Assembly (NCBI GenBank): GCA_905397405.1
Contig: CAJPVJ010000534.1
Coordinates: 1 to 23,532 of the forward strand
Reading direction: 5' to 3'
From: Oppiella nova
Taxonomy: Eukaryota > Arthropoda > Arachnida > Sarcoptiformes > Oppiidae
Length of the DNA: 23,532 nucleotides
Shown piece after piece: positions 1-9,756 of this stretch. Made by a program: the position numbers and the translations under genes. The notes under the pieces were generated by a model that was given only the letters and a program-made list of their open reading frames with translations, was not told the origin of the DNA and made no database searches. Every line of letters starts with the position of its first letter. Position 1 is the first letter of the stretch.

Positions 1-14
1 AATTCAATGATACG

Positions 15-266
15 ATGAATGAGTTGAATATCAACATAACGCCCGTCACTGATGACACCATACCGTCCAATACTGCCGGCGCTGTCGGTGGTGTCGGTGT
101 CAGCAACCGATCCCTACTGACCACCGCCTCTGGTCTACACCCGGGGGCTACGGGTGGCGGGGGGTTAGGGTCGGCGTATACCGGCGCCGGTCGTAATGTG
201 GGCATCGAGGGGGGTGTTGGCGCCCGAGTCATGCGAAACGCCAACGACTGGAAGTGGGCTAAACAG
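15..266 (+). CDS. mib1: mib1 exon 1: Gly-rich N-terminus and start of first MIB/HERC2 domain
   Basis: The exon encodes 84 residues from the ATG at 15 and ends in ...DWKWAKQ before the donor gtatgtg at 267 (phase 0). Residues about 20-65 are low-complexity and rich in Gly, Ser, Ala and Thr. The conserved part starts near residue 67 (EGGVGARVMR), which matches the EGVGARV start of the first MIB/HERC2 domain. Most animal MIB1 proteins have only about 10 residues before this motif, so an extension of about 55 residues is present. The ATG at 15 is the first in frame, but the frame stays open to base 1, so coding sequence could begin upstream of the window. Confidence 0.88.
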
Positions 267-370
267 GTATGTGTTGGTCGACCACCTGTTTGCGGTGATA
301 CTGGCCCTATCACTGGGGCTACCGGTGCTCTCATGAATGTGTATTCACTGTATGTTTGGGTGTCTCTCAG

Positions 371-512
371 GACGGAGGCGAAGGACATTTGGGAACCGTT
401 CGTAACTTTGAGTCGGCCGAAGAGGTGGTGGTTGTCTGGGATAACGGGACGGCCGCTAACTACCGATGTCTGGGCGCCTATGACCTGAGGATTGTGGACA
501 GCGCTTCCACCG
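371..512 (+). CDS. mib1: mib1 exon 2: first MIB/HERC2 domain
   Basis: The exon starts with [10 protein letters not shown] after the acceptor tgtctctcag and ends at the first base of a split Gly codon (phase 1), before the donor gtccgt at 513. It encodes residues 85-131. The conserved core [15 protein letters not shown] and the closing [12 protein letters not shown] match the first MIB/HERC2 domain of MIB1 almost residue for residue. This domain belongs to the N-terminal module that binds the cytoplasmic tails of Notch ligands. Reading on through the donor without splicing reaches no conserved sequence. Confidence 0.95.
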
Positions 513-610
513 GTCCGTCGATACCACTCTTACCATTGATTATCACTCGACTGTTGCCTAAACTAACCATTTGTTGTGTCCGTTTGCATGTCTGTGCGCC
601 TGACATACAG

Positions 611-859
611 GTATCAAACACGAGGGAGCGATGTGTGACTTCTGCAAACAGTCGCCCATCTTCGGGATCCGCTGGAAGTGCGCCGAATGTATTAACTACG
701 ACCTGTGCTCCCTGTGCTACCACTCCGACAAACACAATGTGCGGCACCGGTTCTACCGGATCCTAAACCCCGGCTCCGAGCGAGTGATTATTGAGCCGCG
801 AAGGAAAGGCAAGAAAATTGCAGTCAAAGGCATCTTTCCCGGCGCCCGAGTAGTCAGAG
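611..859 (+). CDS. mib1: mib1 exon 3: ZZ-type zinc finger and start of second MIB/HERC2 domain
   Basis: The exon begins with two bases that complete the split Gly (g|gt), then [11 protein letters not shown]. The ZZ zinc finger follows, with apparent metal ligands C140, C143, C155, C158, C164, C167, H173 and H177 in the pattern CxxC-x11-CxxC-x5-CxxC-x5-H-x3-H. The linker [17 protein letters not shown] leads into [11 protein letters not shown], the start of the second MIB/HERC2 domain. The exon ends at the first base of another split Gly codon before the donor gtatgc at 860. No zinc ligand is missing, so the finger looks functional. Confidence 0.96.
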
Positions 860-921
860 GTATGCCATTCACGGGACTCCTGTGTCTGAATGCGATTTTA
901 ATGATTTATTTTGCGCTACAG

Positions 922-947
922 GTGTCGACTGGCAGTGGGAGGACCAG
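922..947 (+). CDS. mib1: mib1 exon 4: 26-nt micro-exon in second MIB/HERC2 domain
   Basis: The 26 bases finish a Gly codon and encode VDWQWEDQ, the aromatic motif of the second MIB/HERC2 domain. The acceptor is gcgctacag and the donor gtgtgc. Its flanking phases are 1 and 0, so skipping it would shift the frame. The match to the MIB1 sequence [12 protein letters not shown] is exact across both junctions, which supports this exon despite its size. It is too short to appear as an open frame on its own. Confidence 0.94.
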
Positions 948-1026
948 GTGTGCATCAATTGTTAATTCAATTATGAGTTAATTAATCTGTTTTATTGTAT
1001 TTTGTGATGAATTAATGTACGGTTAG

Positions 1027-1681
1027 GACGGAGGGAACGGTAAGCGCGGGAAAGTGACAGAAGTTCAGGACTGGTCGGCCGCCAGCCCTCGTAGCGCCGC
1101 GTATATCATATGGGATAACGGCGCCAAAAATCTATATCGCGTCGGCTTCGAGGGAATGGCTGATTTGAAAGTCGTGAGCGACGTGAAGGGCCACACCGTA
1201 TATAGAGACCATTTGCCACTACTGGGCGAACTGGGCGCCGGTAGGTCCAGCGTTCATGGCTTCCAAATTGGCGATATGGTGAACGTGGACCTGGACCTCG
1301 AGATCGTGCAGTCCCTACAGCACGGCCACGGGGGCTGGACTGAGGGCATGTTCGAGTGTTTGGGCACTACGGGAACGGTAGTCGGCATTGACGAGGACCA
1401 CGACATAGTGGTGCTCTACCCGAGCACTAATAAGTGGACATTCAATCCGGCGGTGCTCACGAGAGTGGGCTCCAACACCAACGGCCACACGAACCCCAAC
1501 ATAAACATAGCGTCGGGTTTGTCGTCGAGTGTGTCGAACGGTATGGTCGCCGGCACGTCAGGCACTGTCGCACTGGAAGGTGCGACCGCTTCCGGCGGCA
1601 TCGCCTCTAACATACAGTTCTCTGTCGGAGATTTGGTTCAGATTTGTTCAGATCTCGAAAGGATTAGAATCTTACAAAGAG
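1027..1681 (+). CDS. mib1: mib1 exon 5: end of second MIB/HERC2 domain, first MIB repeat, start of second
   Basis: This 655-nt exon encodes residues 224-441 and the first base of Gly442. It opens with [20 protein letters not shown] and continues through [19 protein letters not shown], the core of the second MIB/HERC2 domain. The first MIB repeat begins near F302 ([20 protein letters not shown], then GHGGW) and ends near NPAVLTRV. A Gly/Ser/Thr/Asn-rich linker of about 50 residues (about 371-419) follows, longer than the roughly 25 residues I recall in human MIB1. The second repeat then starts with [20 protein letters not shown]. The acceptor is acggttag, with no clear pyrimidine tract, and the donor at 1682 is gtgtgc. 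Confidence 0.96.
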
Positions 1682-1743
1682 GTGTGCATTTGAATAGTGT
1701 TTATTGAATCCACGAATTAACGAGTGTTTGACGGCACCGGTAG

Positions 1744-2295
1744 GTCACGGAGAGTTCGCCGAAGCCATGGCGCCGACATTAGGCAAAATCGGGAGAGTGC
1801 TGCAGATATACCACGACAACGACCTGAAAGTGGACGTATGCGGCACCGCCTGGACCTACAACCCGGCCGCTGTGGTCAAGGTGTCCAACGACGGCTCTAC
1901 CGGTGCGGTGAACGCGTCGGGCGATGGGCTCAGCACTCGATTGAAGAAACTGTTTGAGTCGCACGTGTCGGGCGATCCCAACGAGGAGCTGGTGAAGGCG
2001 GCGGCCAATGGGGATGTCGTTAAGTGCGAGGAGATTGTCAAACGAGTGGAAGTGGATGTGAACGGCGTGTTCGCGAGCCATACGGCCCTTCAAGCGGCCT
2101 CACAGAACGGTCACATCGAAGTGATTAAGACACTGCTGAGGAATAACGCAAATGTGGAGATCGAGGACAGGGATGGCGACCGGGCTGTCCATCACGCGGC
2201 CTTTGGCGACGAGCCGGGCGTTATCACGGCGTTGGCCCAGTCGGGCGCCGACCTAAACGCCAGGAATAAGCGCCGACAGACTCCACTGCATATCG
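1744..2295 (+). CDS. mib1: mib1 exon 6: second MIB repeat and first ankyrin repeats
   Basis: The exon completes the split Gly and encodes residues 443-625. [20 protein letters not shown] and then [16 protein letters not shown] finish the second MIB repeat. A linker with [20 protein letters not shown] leads into the ankyrin array, which begins near residue 519. Ankyrin-type cores visible here are [40 protein letters not shown] and the start of RRQTPLHI. The exon ends at the first base of the Ala626 codon, before the donor gtatgg at 2296. The acceptor ccggtag lacks a pyrimidine tract, but the protein match fixes the junction. Confidence 0.96.
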
Positions 2296-2364
2296 GTATG
2301 GAATTGAGTGTTAAGTAATGGTGTTTTGATTGAGTGAGTGATTGGTGTTTGTCTCTCGCGATAG

Positions 2365-2432
2365 CTGTAAACAAAGGTCACGTACACGTGGTTAAGACGC
2401 TACTAGAGCTGGGATGTCATGCGAGCCTTCAG
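2365..2432 (+). CDS. mib1: mib1 exon 7: ankyrin repeat
   Basis: The 68-nt exon completes Ala626 and encodes VNKGHVHVVKTLLELGCH followed by ASLQ (residues 627-648). This is the second half of one ankyrin repeat plus the loop to the next. The acceptor is ctcgcgatag and the donor is gtgcga at 2433 (phase 0). The match to the MIB1 sequence AVNKGHLQVVKTLLDFGCH is strong on both sides. Confidence 0.95.
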
Positions 2433-2525
2433 GTGCGACCCATTTGTTATCTACTGTCGAGTGTTTGTGTCATTGATTTTGAGTAACAATTGTTTTATTG
2501 ATTTGCGATACGAATGGATGGGTAG

Positions 2526-2677
2526 GACTGTGAGGGCGATACGCCGATCCACGACTCGATCAGCAAAAAACGGGACGATATGCTGGCGCTGCTGTTGGAC
2601 CACAGCGCCGACATCACGTTAGCCAACAATAATGGCTTCAACGCCTTGCATCACGCGGCACTCCGTGGTAATCCCAG
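2526..2677 (+). CDS. mib1: mib1 exon 8: ankyrin repeats, last exon before the giant intron
   Basis: The exon encodes residues 649-698 and two bases of Ser699. It starts [20 protein letters not shown] and ends [17 protein letters not shown] plus the split Ser, so it spans one complete ankyrin repeat and the start of the next. The acceptor is gatgggtag, with no pyrimidine tract, and the donor is gtatgt at 2678. The split Ser codon (ag|t) is completed 17.8 kb downstream at 20483, where the frame resumes exactly at AMRILL. Confidence 0.95.
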
Positions 2678-3665
2678 GTATGTCTACCTCTGTCTGGCTA
2701 TCTGTCAGACGGTGTGTTTCTATCAGTTAATTAATTAATGATTTGCTGTAATTAAGAGTTAAGACAACTCTCTCTATATCTCACTCTTGTCTTAACAGAC
2801 TTTCATTACGATTGTCTGTTTGGTGTGTTATTCACATCCATTTGTTACGTAATTCGTAGCCTTAATTGCATCGCGTCTGGTATTGTGTTGTGTGTGATTT
2901 GATTATAATTTGGTTTTTAGTTTTAGTTTTACGTTTATATTAGTTTGTGTTTCCACTCGTCGCGACTCCTAATCGGTTGCCAATCGATTGCAGTGCTATT
3001 CCGCTATTCTCGAGATAAGAAACACTTTTTTTGTTATTAGTTTTCTAGCGTTAGCTCTACTTTTGTTATACATTACCAGTGAATATAGCGCGACTTTATT
3101 CCCATACAAATGTATGTGCCGTACAATACAACACACACTCGCATATTGTGTTTAAAAAAGCAAATTTGAATAAAAGTTATAAAATACGAGCGAATCATTG
3201 GTTCAATAAATGGAGAGACCATTAGGTTTTGTTAAGAGTTGCGGCCATAAATATATGTGAAATGTTTATAAATGGCATTTAATTTAGACTCTGAATGTAT
3301 AACATATGTGTGCAAATATATATTGTGTATACAGAATATTCCGCACACAGAATATTGACTATATTTTGTGTAAAATGTAATGCGAATATTGTGTGTAAAG
3401 TTAGCCTTTGGATCAATGGCTAAACAAATGGCAACAATACTCTTGTATGCGCTCTCCGGTCGCATGTTTTATTATAAGCCCCGGTATTTGGCCAGACCTA
3501 CACCAATACATACAAACATTTTGTATATATTTTGCACTTTTTCAAAATGACCATTACTTATAACAATGCGTTTTTTGAGAGTTTTATTTATTTGTTTGGC
3601 TTTTAAATGTGTTTTGCCAGTTGTGTCTCAATTTTTTGCAATTCTCGGTTTGATAGGAATTTTTT
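2678..3665. other. Intron 8, first kilobase: no gene seen
   Basis: This AT-rich stretch holds no supported gene. It contains two AATAAA hexamers (3169-3174 and 3205-3210), followed by a T/G-rich stretch, which could in principle act as an intronic polyadenylation site. One GAATATTC palindrome lies at 3334-3341. Confidence 0.5.
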
Positions 3666-3919
3666 GGAAAAATATTTCTATTTATTATTAATTTCGATGA
3701 CATTTTTGTCGCTGAAAAGCCGACATAACTTTGTTGTAAGTTATGAGATAATCTCTAATTTATAGGGCTGTCGGTGTACTGATCAGTATATATGGAGAAA
3801 TATTTCTATTTATTATTAATTTCGATGACATTTTTGTCGCTGAAAAGCCGACATAACTTTGTTGTAAGTTATGAGATAATCTCTAATTTATAGGGCTGTC
3901 GGTGTACTGATCAGTATAT
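3666..3919. repeat. 128-bp tandem duplication, two copies
   Basis: Copy 1 (3666-3793) and copy 2 (3794-3919) match almost perfectly at an offset of 128 nt; the one difference I saw is near the start (ggaaaaat against ggagaaat). Each copy contains a hairpin, CATAACTT-TGTTGT-AAGTTATG, and near its end the perfect palindrome TACTGATCAGTA (3777-3788 and 3905-3916). The near-identity suggests a recent duplication. Confidence 0.93.
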
Positions 3920-4194
3920 TATAAGCTTTTTTTTTATTGCATTTCCTATTGAATTATGTGTATTACAGACAGGAAAATTTTCGTGTCTTAAAATATAAAC
4001 AAACTCACAAACACAGTCAGTATACTTCACATTCAAAAATCAATCGCTAGGCAAACAAACTGTGTTTGTAAGTTAATATATGACAATCGCGTATACACAG
4101 AGATCTGATTGGACCCCCATTTGGGAACCGTTGGCTTCTTGTATTGACTTCTGTGCGTGTATTCACACACTTAGACTATTAGCTCTCCCGAAGC

Positions 4195-4200
<6 letters not shown>

Positions 4201-4228
<28 letters not shown>
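4201..4228. repeat. (GA)14 microsatellite
   Basis: An uninterrupted GA tract in intron 8. It is complementary to the CT tract about 200 nt downstream at 4429-4451. Confidence 0.97.
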
Positions 4229-4230
<2 letters not shown>

Positions 4231-4428
4231 CAATCGTTATGTTGCGAATCGATTGAATGGTTGTGCGCATTGGTCTGACGTTAAGATTATTTCTTTAACG
4301 GAATGTCAATACATAGACAACAGCACAAGAATAGGCTATTTCTCGCTTATTGTCTCCCATTCTTTCAATGTCTAAGTTCTCGCAAAGACTATAACCATAA
4401 CTGTAAGACATCCAACAACTTTTGCCAT

Positions 4429-4451
4429 CTCTCTCTCTCTCTCTCTCTCTC
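4429..4451. repeat. (CT)n microsatellite
   Basis: An uninterrupted CT tract of about 11 units. It is the inverse partner of the GA tract at 4201-4228. Confidence 0.96.
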
Positions 4452-6007
4452 CTCCCGTTCCCATCCATGCAATTCCTTAACGGCCTCACCATTTGTTTTG
4501 TTATGTTTTGGCATTTATTTCGTTATTAATGTGTTTCCACTTTAAAGCGATGCCAGAGAATCAATAACAAGAACTTATGTCTGTATTCTGTATATACAGT
4601 ACATCCAGAAGAATGACTATTCATTCCGTCTGAATGTGTCTCTCGAAGGCGAACACCGAAAGCGAAATGTTTTTTAGTTTCTTATTATTATTTGCCATTC
4701 ATTCGGGACTTTCAATCAAACACTTCGCTTCAGTTCGCCATACATTCAATACATTCACTGCTTTTCTCAGTGTTAAATAAATTGTATTTTTCGCTCTTTT
4801 TTTGATTTAATAATAGGTTTGCACTGAATAATCATTGAATACTTTTATCCCATTTTCTTATTAATGGTATCCCAACTCTGCCCTCACTTTCCTATCTCTC
4901 CCACTCAACACAATACAAGTTTTATGTTTGAGTTTTTCTCCCTTTAAGAAGAATTGAGTTCTCATTAAAAGAATTGTAAAATATTTTCTTATTCTTGAGA
5001 GTATTTATTGCTATAAATATTTTATCCAAATGTCAAATAAAACTGTTTTAATGTTTAGTTATTTTAATTAAATTCCTTATTGTTTTCGAAACAATCACAA
5101 CAACACATAACTTACTGTACAATACTTGCCATTACTTCACAATTGTTATTCATTTTATGATTTTTCTCTTATCTCATTAATTTTCTTAAACATTATATCG
5201 ACTTTAAAGTGATTACCGTTTTAATAGTACTAAAAGGTTTTGTTGTGTATATTATCCATGCTTTTGGGTTATAATATCTCTCTCATCAGTCCCTTTCAGT
5301 AATGCCATTGAATTCTAGATCTAATGTTATTCAATGGATTTTGTTAGACATTTATATTTTCGTGTATATGTTGTGTAAGAATTGGTTTTGTCATTAGAAT
5401 TAAAGTATTAGTGTTTTTGGGAATGCATTTCAATCCATTTACTTAGAAATCCGATACACATATACTCTGGTAAATACCAGTCCCTTGTATGTCAGTCCAT
5501 GTATTCACTGCCGGCTAGTTATCCGATCGGTAAATATTTATTCAAATATTTATATTTCGATTTTGGATTAATTTTTATGATTATATTTTTAAATTTTATG
5601 TTTAGAATAGAAATTTATTATTATTATTACGATGATCCAGAATATTCTTGATTTTGATAATATTTTTTTTATGTTCTTGTGTATTTTAGTTCAATTCTTA
5701 CAGAATTTTATATTTTTACTATAAATTCCGTATAAATTTTGTATATATTTGGCGTAATTCTGGCGCTAAAAATACGATAAATGTTAGGAATTTTGTTTTA
5801 AGTGTTTTATATATCGCTCGACAACAACAAGATTTTTAACATATTTTGTGCGCTATTATATTGAATTGAATTTTTATTCTCGACAATAATTTTTATTTTA
5901 TTTATATCCGACTTATCTTTTTATTTTAGACTTTCATTTTTTATTACACTTTTTAATGCCTTTTGTGTTGTGCGAGCGCCTGATGTTTGCGACGAGGATT
6001 TGCCCCC

Positions 6008-6031
6008 AAAATGGCAGCTTTAGGCCATTTT
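6008..6031. repeat. Inverted repeat, 8-bp arms
   Basis: AAAATGGC (6008-6015) and GCCATTTT (6024-6031) are perfect complements around an 8-nt loop. The element sits in a locally GC-richer patch (about 5970-6040) of an AT-rich intron. No function is assigned. Confidence 0.7.
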
Positions 6032-6189
6032 TCGGCGACTTATGCTAACGTTAAACAGTTTTATTTATTTAATTGCTTTGATTTCGTTTATTTCGCTTTT
6101 GTTTTATTTTCTTAGCATTTATTTGATTATAAATTTTAAGTACATTTGAGTGAAAACTTCTTAAGTCTTATTGTACTCATGAATGCCTC

Positions 6190-6190
<1 letters not shown>

Positions 6191-6219
<29 letters not shown>
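6191..6219. repeat. (CT)n microsatellite
   Basis: An uninterrupted CT tract of about 14 units in intron 8. It generates a spurious Ser/Leu open frame. Confidence 0.96.
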
Positions 6220-6221
<2 letters not shown>

Positions 6222-7229
6222 ACTTATTTCGATTCAATACTCGATTCCGTTGAATGTATTCTTGAGTTGCTTTTATTCATTCAACTTTTTAAACGTCTAA
6301 ATATTTTATACATTTTATATCGTTTAGAAACTGAACCGTCTTTTTATCACACGTTTGCCAACACATAGAGAGACACATGAGATGTTGTTTTCTATGCATT
6401 CGTTCCGCACATATACTGTATGTTTAGTGTCCATTGGCTGTGAGTTACTGTTGTCTCGTATTATGAATTCAGTATTTGAGACAATAATAAGTGTTTTGCA
6501 ATTTATTGGCCCTAACGTCACGAATACAGGAATTACAGTCTAAACTGATCGTCGATTTCAATGCGATATCTGTACAGAATTGCACGGAATATACAGTGTA
6601 TACGACATATACAGTACTACTGTATTGTATATTGTGTTATATTCTGTATATATTTGGCTTTCATTTCACATACATCTCTCATCTCTGTCTATATATCTGT
6701 CTCTCACTCTCACTCTATCGCATCCCTATCCCCATCACTATCTGTATGCCCTCTCAACCTACTGGTCCTTAAATGCGAGATATTTGTAATTCAAGTCACA
6801 CTTATTTTCTGCAAATTTACTTTTGGGAATTTCGGTTAATCGATGAGCACTGCCACCACTGCCTACCAGTGCCCTACCGATGCCTTTTGTGTTCCAATTG
6901 CTCTCTCCGACGTACACTAGTATATCGTTGATTATGTAAATCTTTGCCTCCCGTTCCTCTCTCTCTCCCTTTCCATTTGTTTGTCCGCATTTCAGATACA
7001 AACATAATCTGTAAATAAAAACATATTATTCTGTGTTATGTTTGATATAATTTGAATATTTTTTGTTATTATTCTTATGCCATTTCTGTTGTCTATTATT
7101 TATGTTTAAAGTATATCTTATTTCTCTACAATTTTTTGTATACATTACAGTATACTTACATAACATATGCGTTGAGCTAATATTGTTTGCTCTTTGAGTG
7201 TATCGTAAGTCAATTCTTTTCTCTCCTGT

Positions 7230-7230
<1 letters not shown>

Positions 7231-7267
<37 letters not shown>
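7231..7267. repeat. (CT)n microsatellite in duplication copy 1
   Basis: An uninterrupted CT tract of about 18 units, preceded by ctcctgtg. The matching tract in copy 2 is shorter. Confidence 0.96.
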
Positions 7268-7271
<4 letters not shown>

Positions 7272-7830
7272 CATTTTCATTTGAGGGCAAGACTTACTGT
7301 TTGAGTGTTTTTGATTACAATATAAGAATTAATGCGGCAGTGGTTTGACTTTGTGTTAACTGGTCCTTAAATGCGAGATATTTGTAATTCAAGTCACACT
7401 TATTTTCTGCAAATTTACTTTTGGGAATTTCGGTTAATCGATGAGCACTGCCACCACTGCCTACCAGTGCCCTACCGATGCCTTTGTGTTCCAATTGCTC
7501 TCTCCGACATACACTAGTATATCGTTGATTATGTAAATCTTTGCCTCCCGTTCCTCTCTCTCTCTCCCTTTCCATTTGTTTGTCCGCATTTCAGATACAA
7601 GCATAATCTGTAAATAAAAACATATTATTCTGTGTTATGTTTGATATAATTTGAATATTTTTTGTTGTTATTCTTATGCCATTTCTGTTGTCTATTATTT
7701 ATGTTTAAAGTATATCTTATTTCTCTACAATTTTTTTGTATACATTACAGTATACTTACATAACATATGCGTTGAGCTAATATTGTTTGCTCTTTGAGTG
7801 TATCGTAAGTCAATTCTTTTCTCTCCTGTG

Positions 7831-7857
7831 CTCTCTCTCTCTCTCTCTCTCTCTCTT
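7831..7857. repeat. (CT)n microsatellite in duplication copy 2
   Basis: The counterpart of the copy 1 CT tract, about 13 units long, with a TTCC interruption after it. The length difference records slippage since the duplication. Confidence 0.95.
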
Positions 7858-8362
7858 TCCTCTCATTTTCATTTGAGGGCAAGACTTACTGTTTGAGTGT
7901 TTTTGATTACAATATAAGAATTAATGCGGCAGTGGTTTGACTTTGTGTTGTATTAGGACTCTGCGAAAAATAATTGGTTTTAGTTTTTATTTCAAACACA
8001 GCGTTATATATACTGTTATATGTTTTATTGAGAGCTATATTAAGGCAATAGTTTTTAGTCATACAAGTGCTGCGTCTGGTGGTACGACATTGTATGGCTC
8101 AGCAATCTTTGTGATCTTAAGTCAATTTTGATGCAAAACTCAACAAAACGCTGTGTCTCTGTATTGTGTATTAGTTTTGATATAACTTTTATACGTATAA
8201 GTATTATGTATACAATACCGGCGTAATATATACCCGTATATATATGATGTCCATATGTCGTATAGTAAGCGATTTGACGTCTGTAACAATATGCCAGTGC
8301 TCTCTCACTTTTGCCATTCAATTCCGTTTGTAATGTATGACCACCAGAATATTCTCTCTACT

Positions 8363-8365
<3 letters not shown>

Positions 8366-8404
<39 letters not shown>
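8366..8404. repeat. (CT)n microsatellite
   Basis: An uninterrupted CT tract of about 19 units, one of the longest in the window. Confidence 0.96.
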
Positions 8405-8405
<1 letters not shown>

Positions 8406-9056
8406 AATGTGCTGATAGAATGGCTATACTTTTATCCTTAATAACACTTTTGTGCCAAACAGTTAATACACGACTCGATAATAAGCCTAAGCTTTGAAAA
8501 GTTGATTATTTTCTGCACTTATTTCTCTCTTCCAATACTCTCTTCCATTGATTGTGTGTTTGATTTTGTTCTCGTCTTTCAATGGCTACGGATTCGCCTT
8601 TTTTCTGGCATTCATTTCATTGCAATTCATTATGGCTTTCATTATTATATACATTATTAACACAAAAAATGTTAATTCTTAACGATTTAGCGATTAGATG
8701 ATCGGCCATTCAGCGAATGCAATGAATTTTTTGTTTATCTATAGATAGTAAAGGTTAAGAATATTGAGAATATTCTGTATGTATGTCGCTCGGAGTGGAA
8801 CTGTAGTTTATATGCATTTGTTGTATTTTGAATATTATATTGTGTTATATTTTGTTATTATATTAGAAGTAGTATTGACTCTAAAAGCAATGTTCGCCTC
8901 TTTTTGTGATTTTGATGAACTGAAGCATCAATTCTTATATAATGAACCTCTCGATGGCCCGGAGCTCTGCAAACATTTCACTTATATTATAGTGAATTAA
9001 AGTCTCTCTATTATGTACTCCTTGTCCTACACATTGTCTCCTAATATAACATAACA

Positions 9057-9078
9057 GCTCTCTCTCTCTCTCTCTCTC
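9057..9078. repeat. (CT)n microsatellite running into CTCA repeats
   Basis: A CT tract of about 11 units that passes into ActcActcAccc-type tetranucleotide repeats. Confidence 0.9.
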
Positions 9079-9699
9079 ACTCACTCACCCACTGTTAATA
9101 TGAAGTTTGCCATATATTTCAAATATAATAATAAGAAATTGTTTGCAAACACCAGACGTGGAGTTGGAGTGCAAAAAAGGATTTCCGATTGTCTTATGAT
9201 TTGATGGCCCAAATCGTGCCCTCACTTCACAACTCATCTCTCGTCTTATACTTCTTTAAACTGTTTGTCACATAATTTGATGGTTTGAGTGTTAAGTCGT
9301 TTTTCTACTTTCTCTCGTTATTTTCTCCTTCTTACTGTTGATAATACAGTAGTTTGTTGTGTCCATCGCTTTTAAAAGCTAGACATGAGTTGTTGTAAAA
9401 AGTTGTGTGCCTTTGACTCGACTCTACTCTAACACTCTCTCCATTGGCACAGAAAAGTCGACTTTTCATTTCATTTCATATAGCAATCATTTCGACACAA
9501 AATTCTTAACGTTTTTTATATGATATGTGAGGGCAATGGGAGTGAGAAATATATATAAGTTTTTTTTCGAGGCATACAATAAATGCGAGCGTAATATATA
9601 ATAGTTTATATAAAGAGTTGGCGCTATTGTATGGCAAGTGGGCAGTGATGATGGCCTTCCAAATGATGACCAATTGTATGACACATATTATGGCAAACA

Positions 9700-9756
9700 C
9701 ACTCTCACTCACACACACACTCTCTCTCACACACACTCTCTCACACACACACACTA
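9700..9756. repeat. Mixed CA/CT microsatellite
   Basis: Alternating blocks of CA and CT dinucleotides. On the reverse strand it yields a Cys/Val/Ser/Glu-rich spurious open frame. Confidence 0.93.

Larger units (their letters stand above)
3920..6760. other. Intron 8, 3920-6760: AT-rich with microsatellites, no gene seen
   Basis: A (GA)14 tract lies at 4201-4228 and a (CT)11 tract at 4429-4451, which are mutually complementary. A (CT)n tract lies at 6191-6219, with a more degenerate CT-rich stretch near 6675-6720. An inverted repeat AAAATGGC-(8 nt)-GCCATTTT lies at 6008-6031, and GAATATTC lies at 5640-5647. The open frames here are short and cross the CT tracts. Confidence 0.5.
6761..7949. repeat. 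598-bp tandem duplication, two copies
   Basis: Copy 1 (6761-7358) and copy 2 (7359-7949) are in direct tandem, each starting actggtccttaaatgcgaga and ending gcggcagtggtttgactttg plus tgtt. Differences are few: one- or two-base indels in homopolymer and CT runs, single substitutions such as cgacgtaca against cgacataca, and CT tracts of different length (7231-7267 against 7831-7857). I see no transposase, target-site duplication or terminal inverted repeat. It therefore looks like a recent segmental duplication rather than a transposon insertion. Confidence 0.95.

Noticed and set aside
15-488. A single 157-codon protein running through intron 1
   Set aside because: After residue 84 the frame leaves MIB1 homology at a consensus donor (gtatgtg); the conserved DGGEGH resumes in another frame at 371.
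478-747. Minus-strand open frame over mib1 exon 3
   Set aside because: It is antisense to the ZZ-finger exon and shows no family resemblance.
1724-2093. Alternative plus- and minus-strand frames over mib1 exon 6
   Set aside because: They overlap the MIB-repeat and ankyrin coding frame and give biased, unrecognisable translations.
6759-7575. Two related minus-strand frames (6759-7001 and 7315-7575) as a duplicated gene
   Set aside because: Their similarity comes from the 598-bp tandem DNA duplication, and the translations match no known family and include CT-tract residues.
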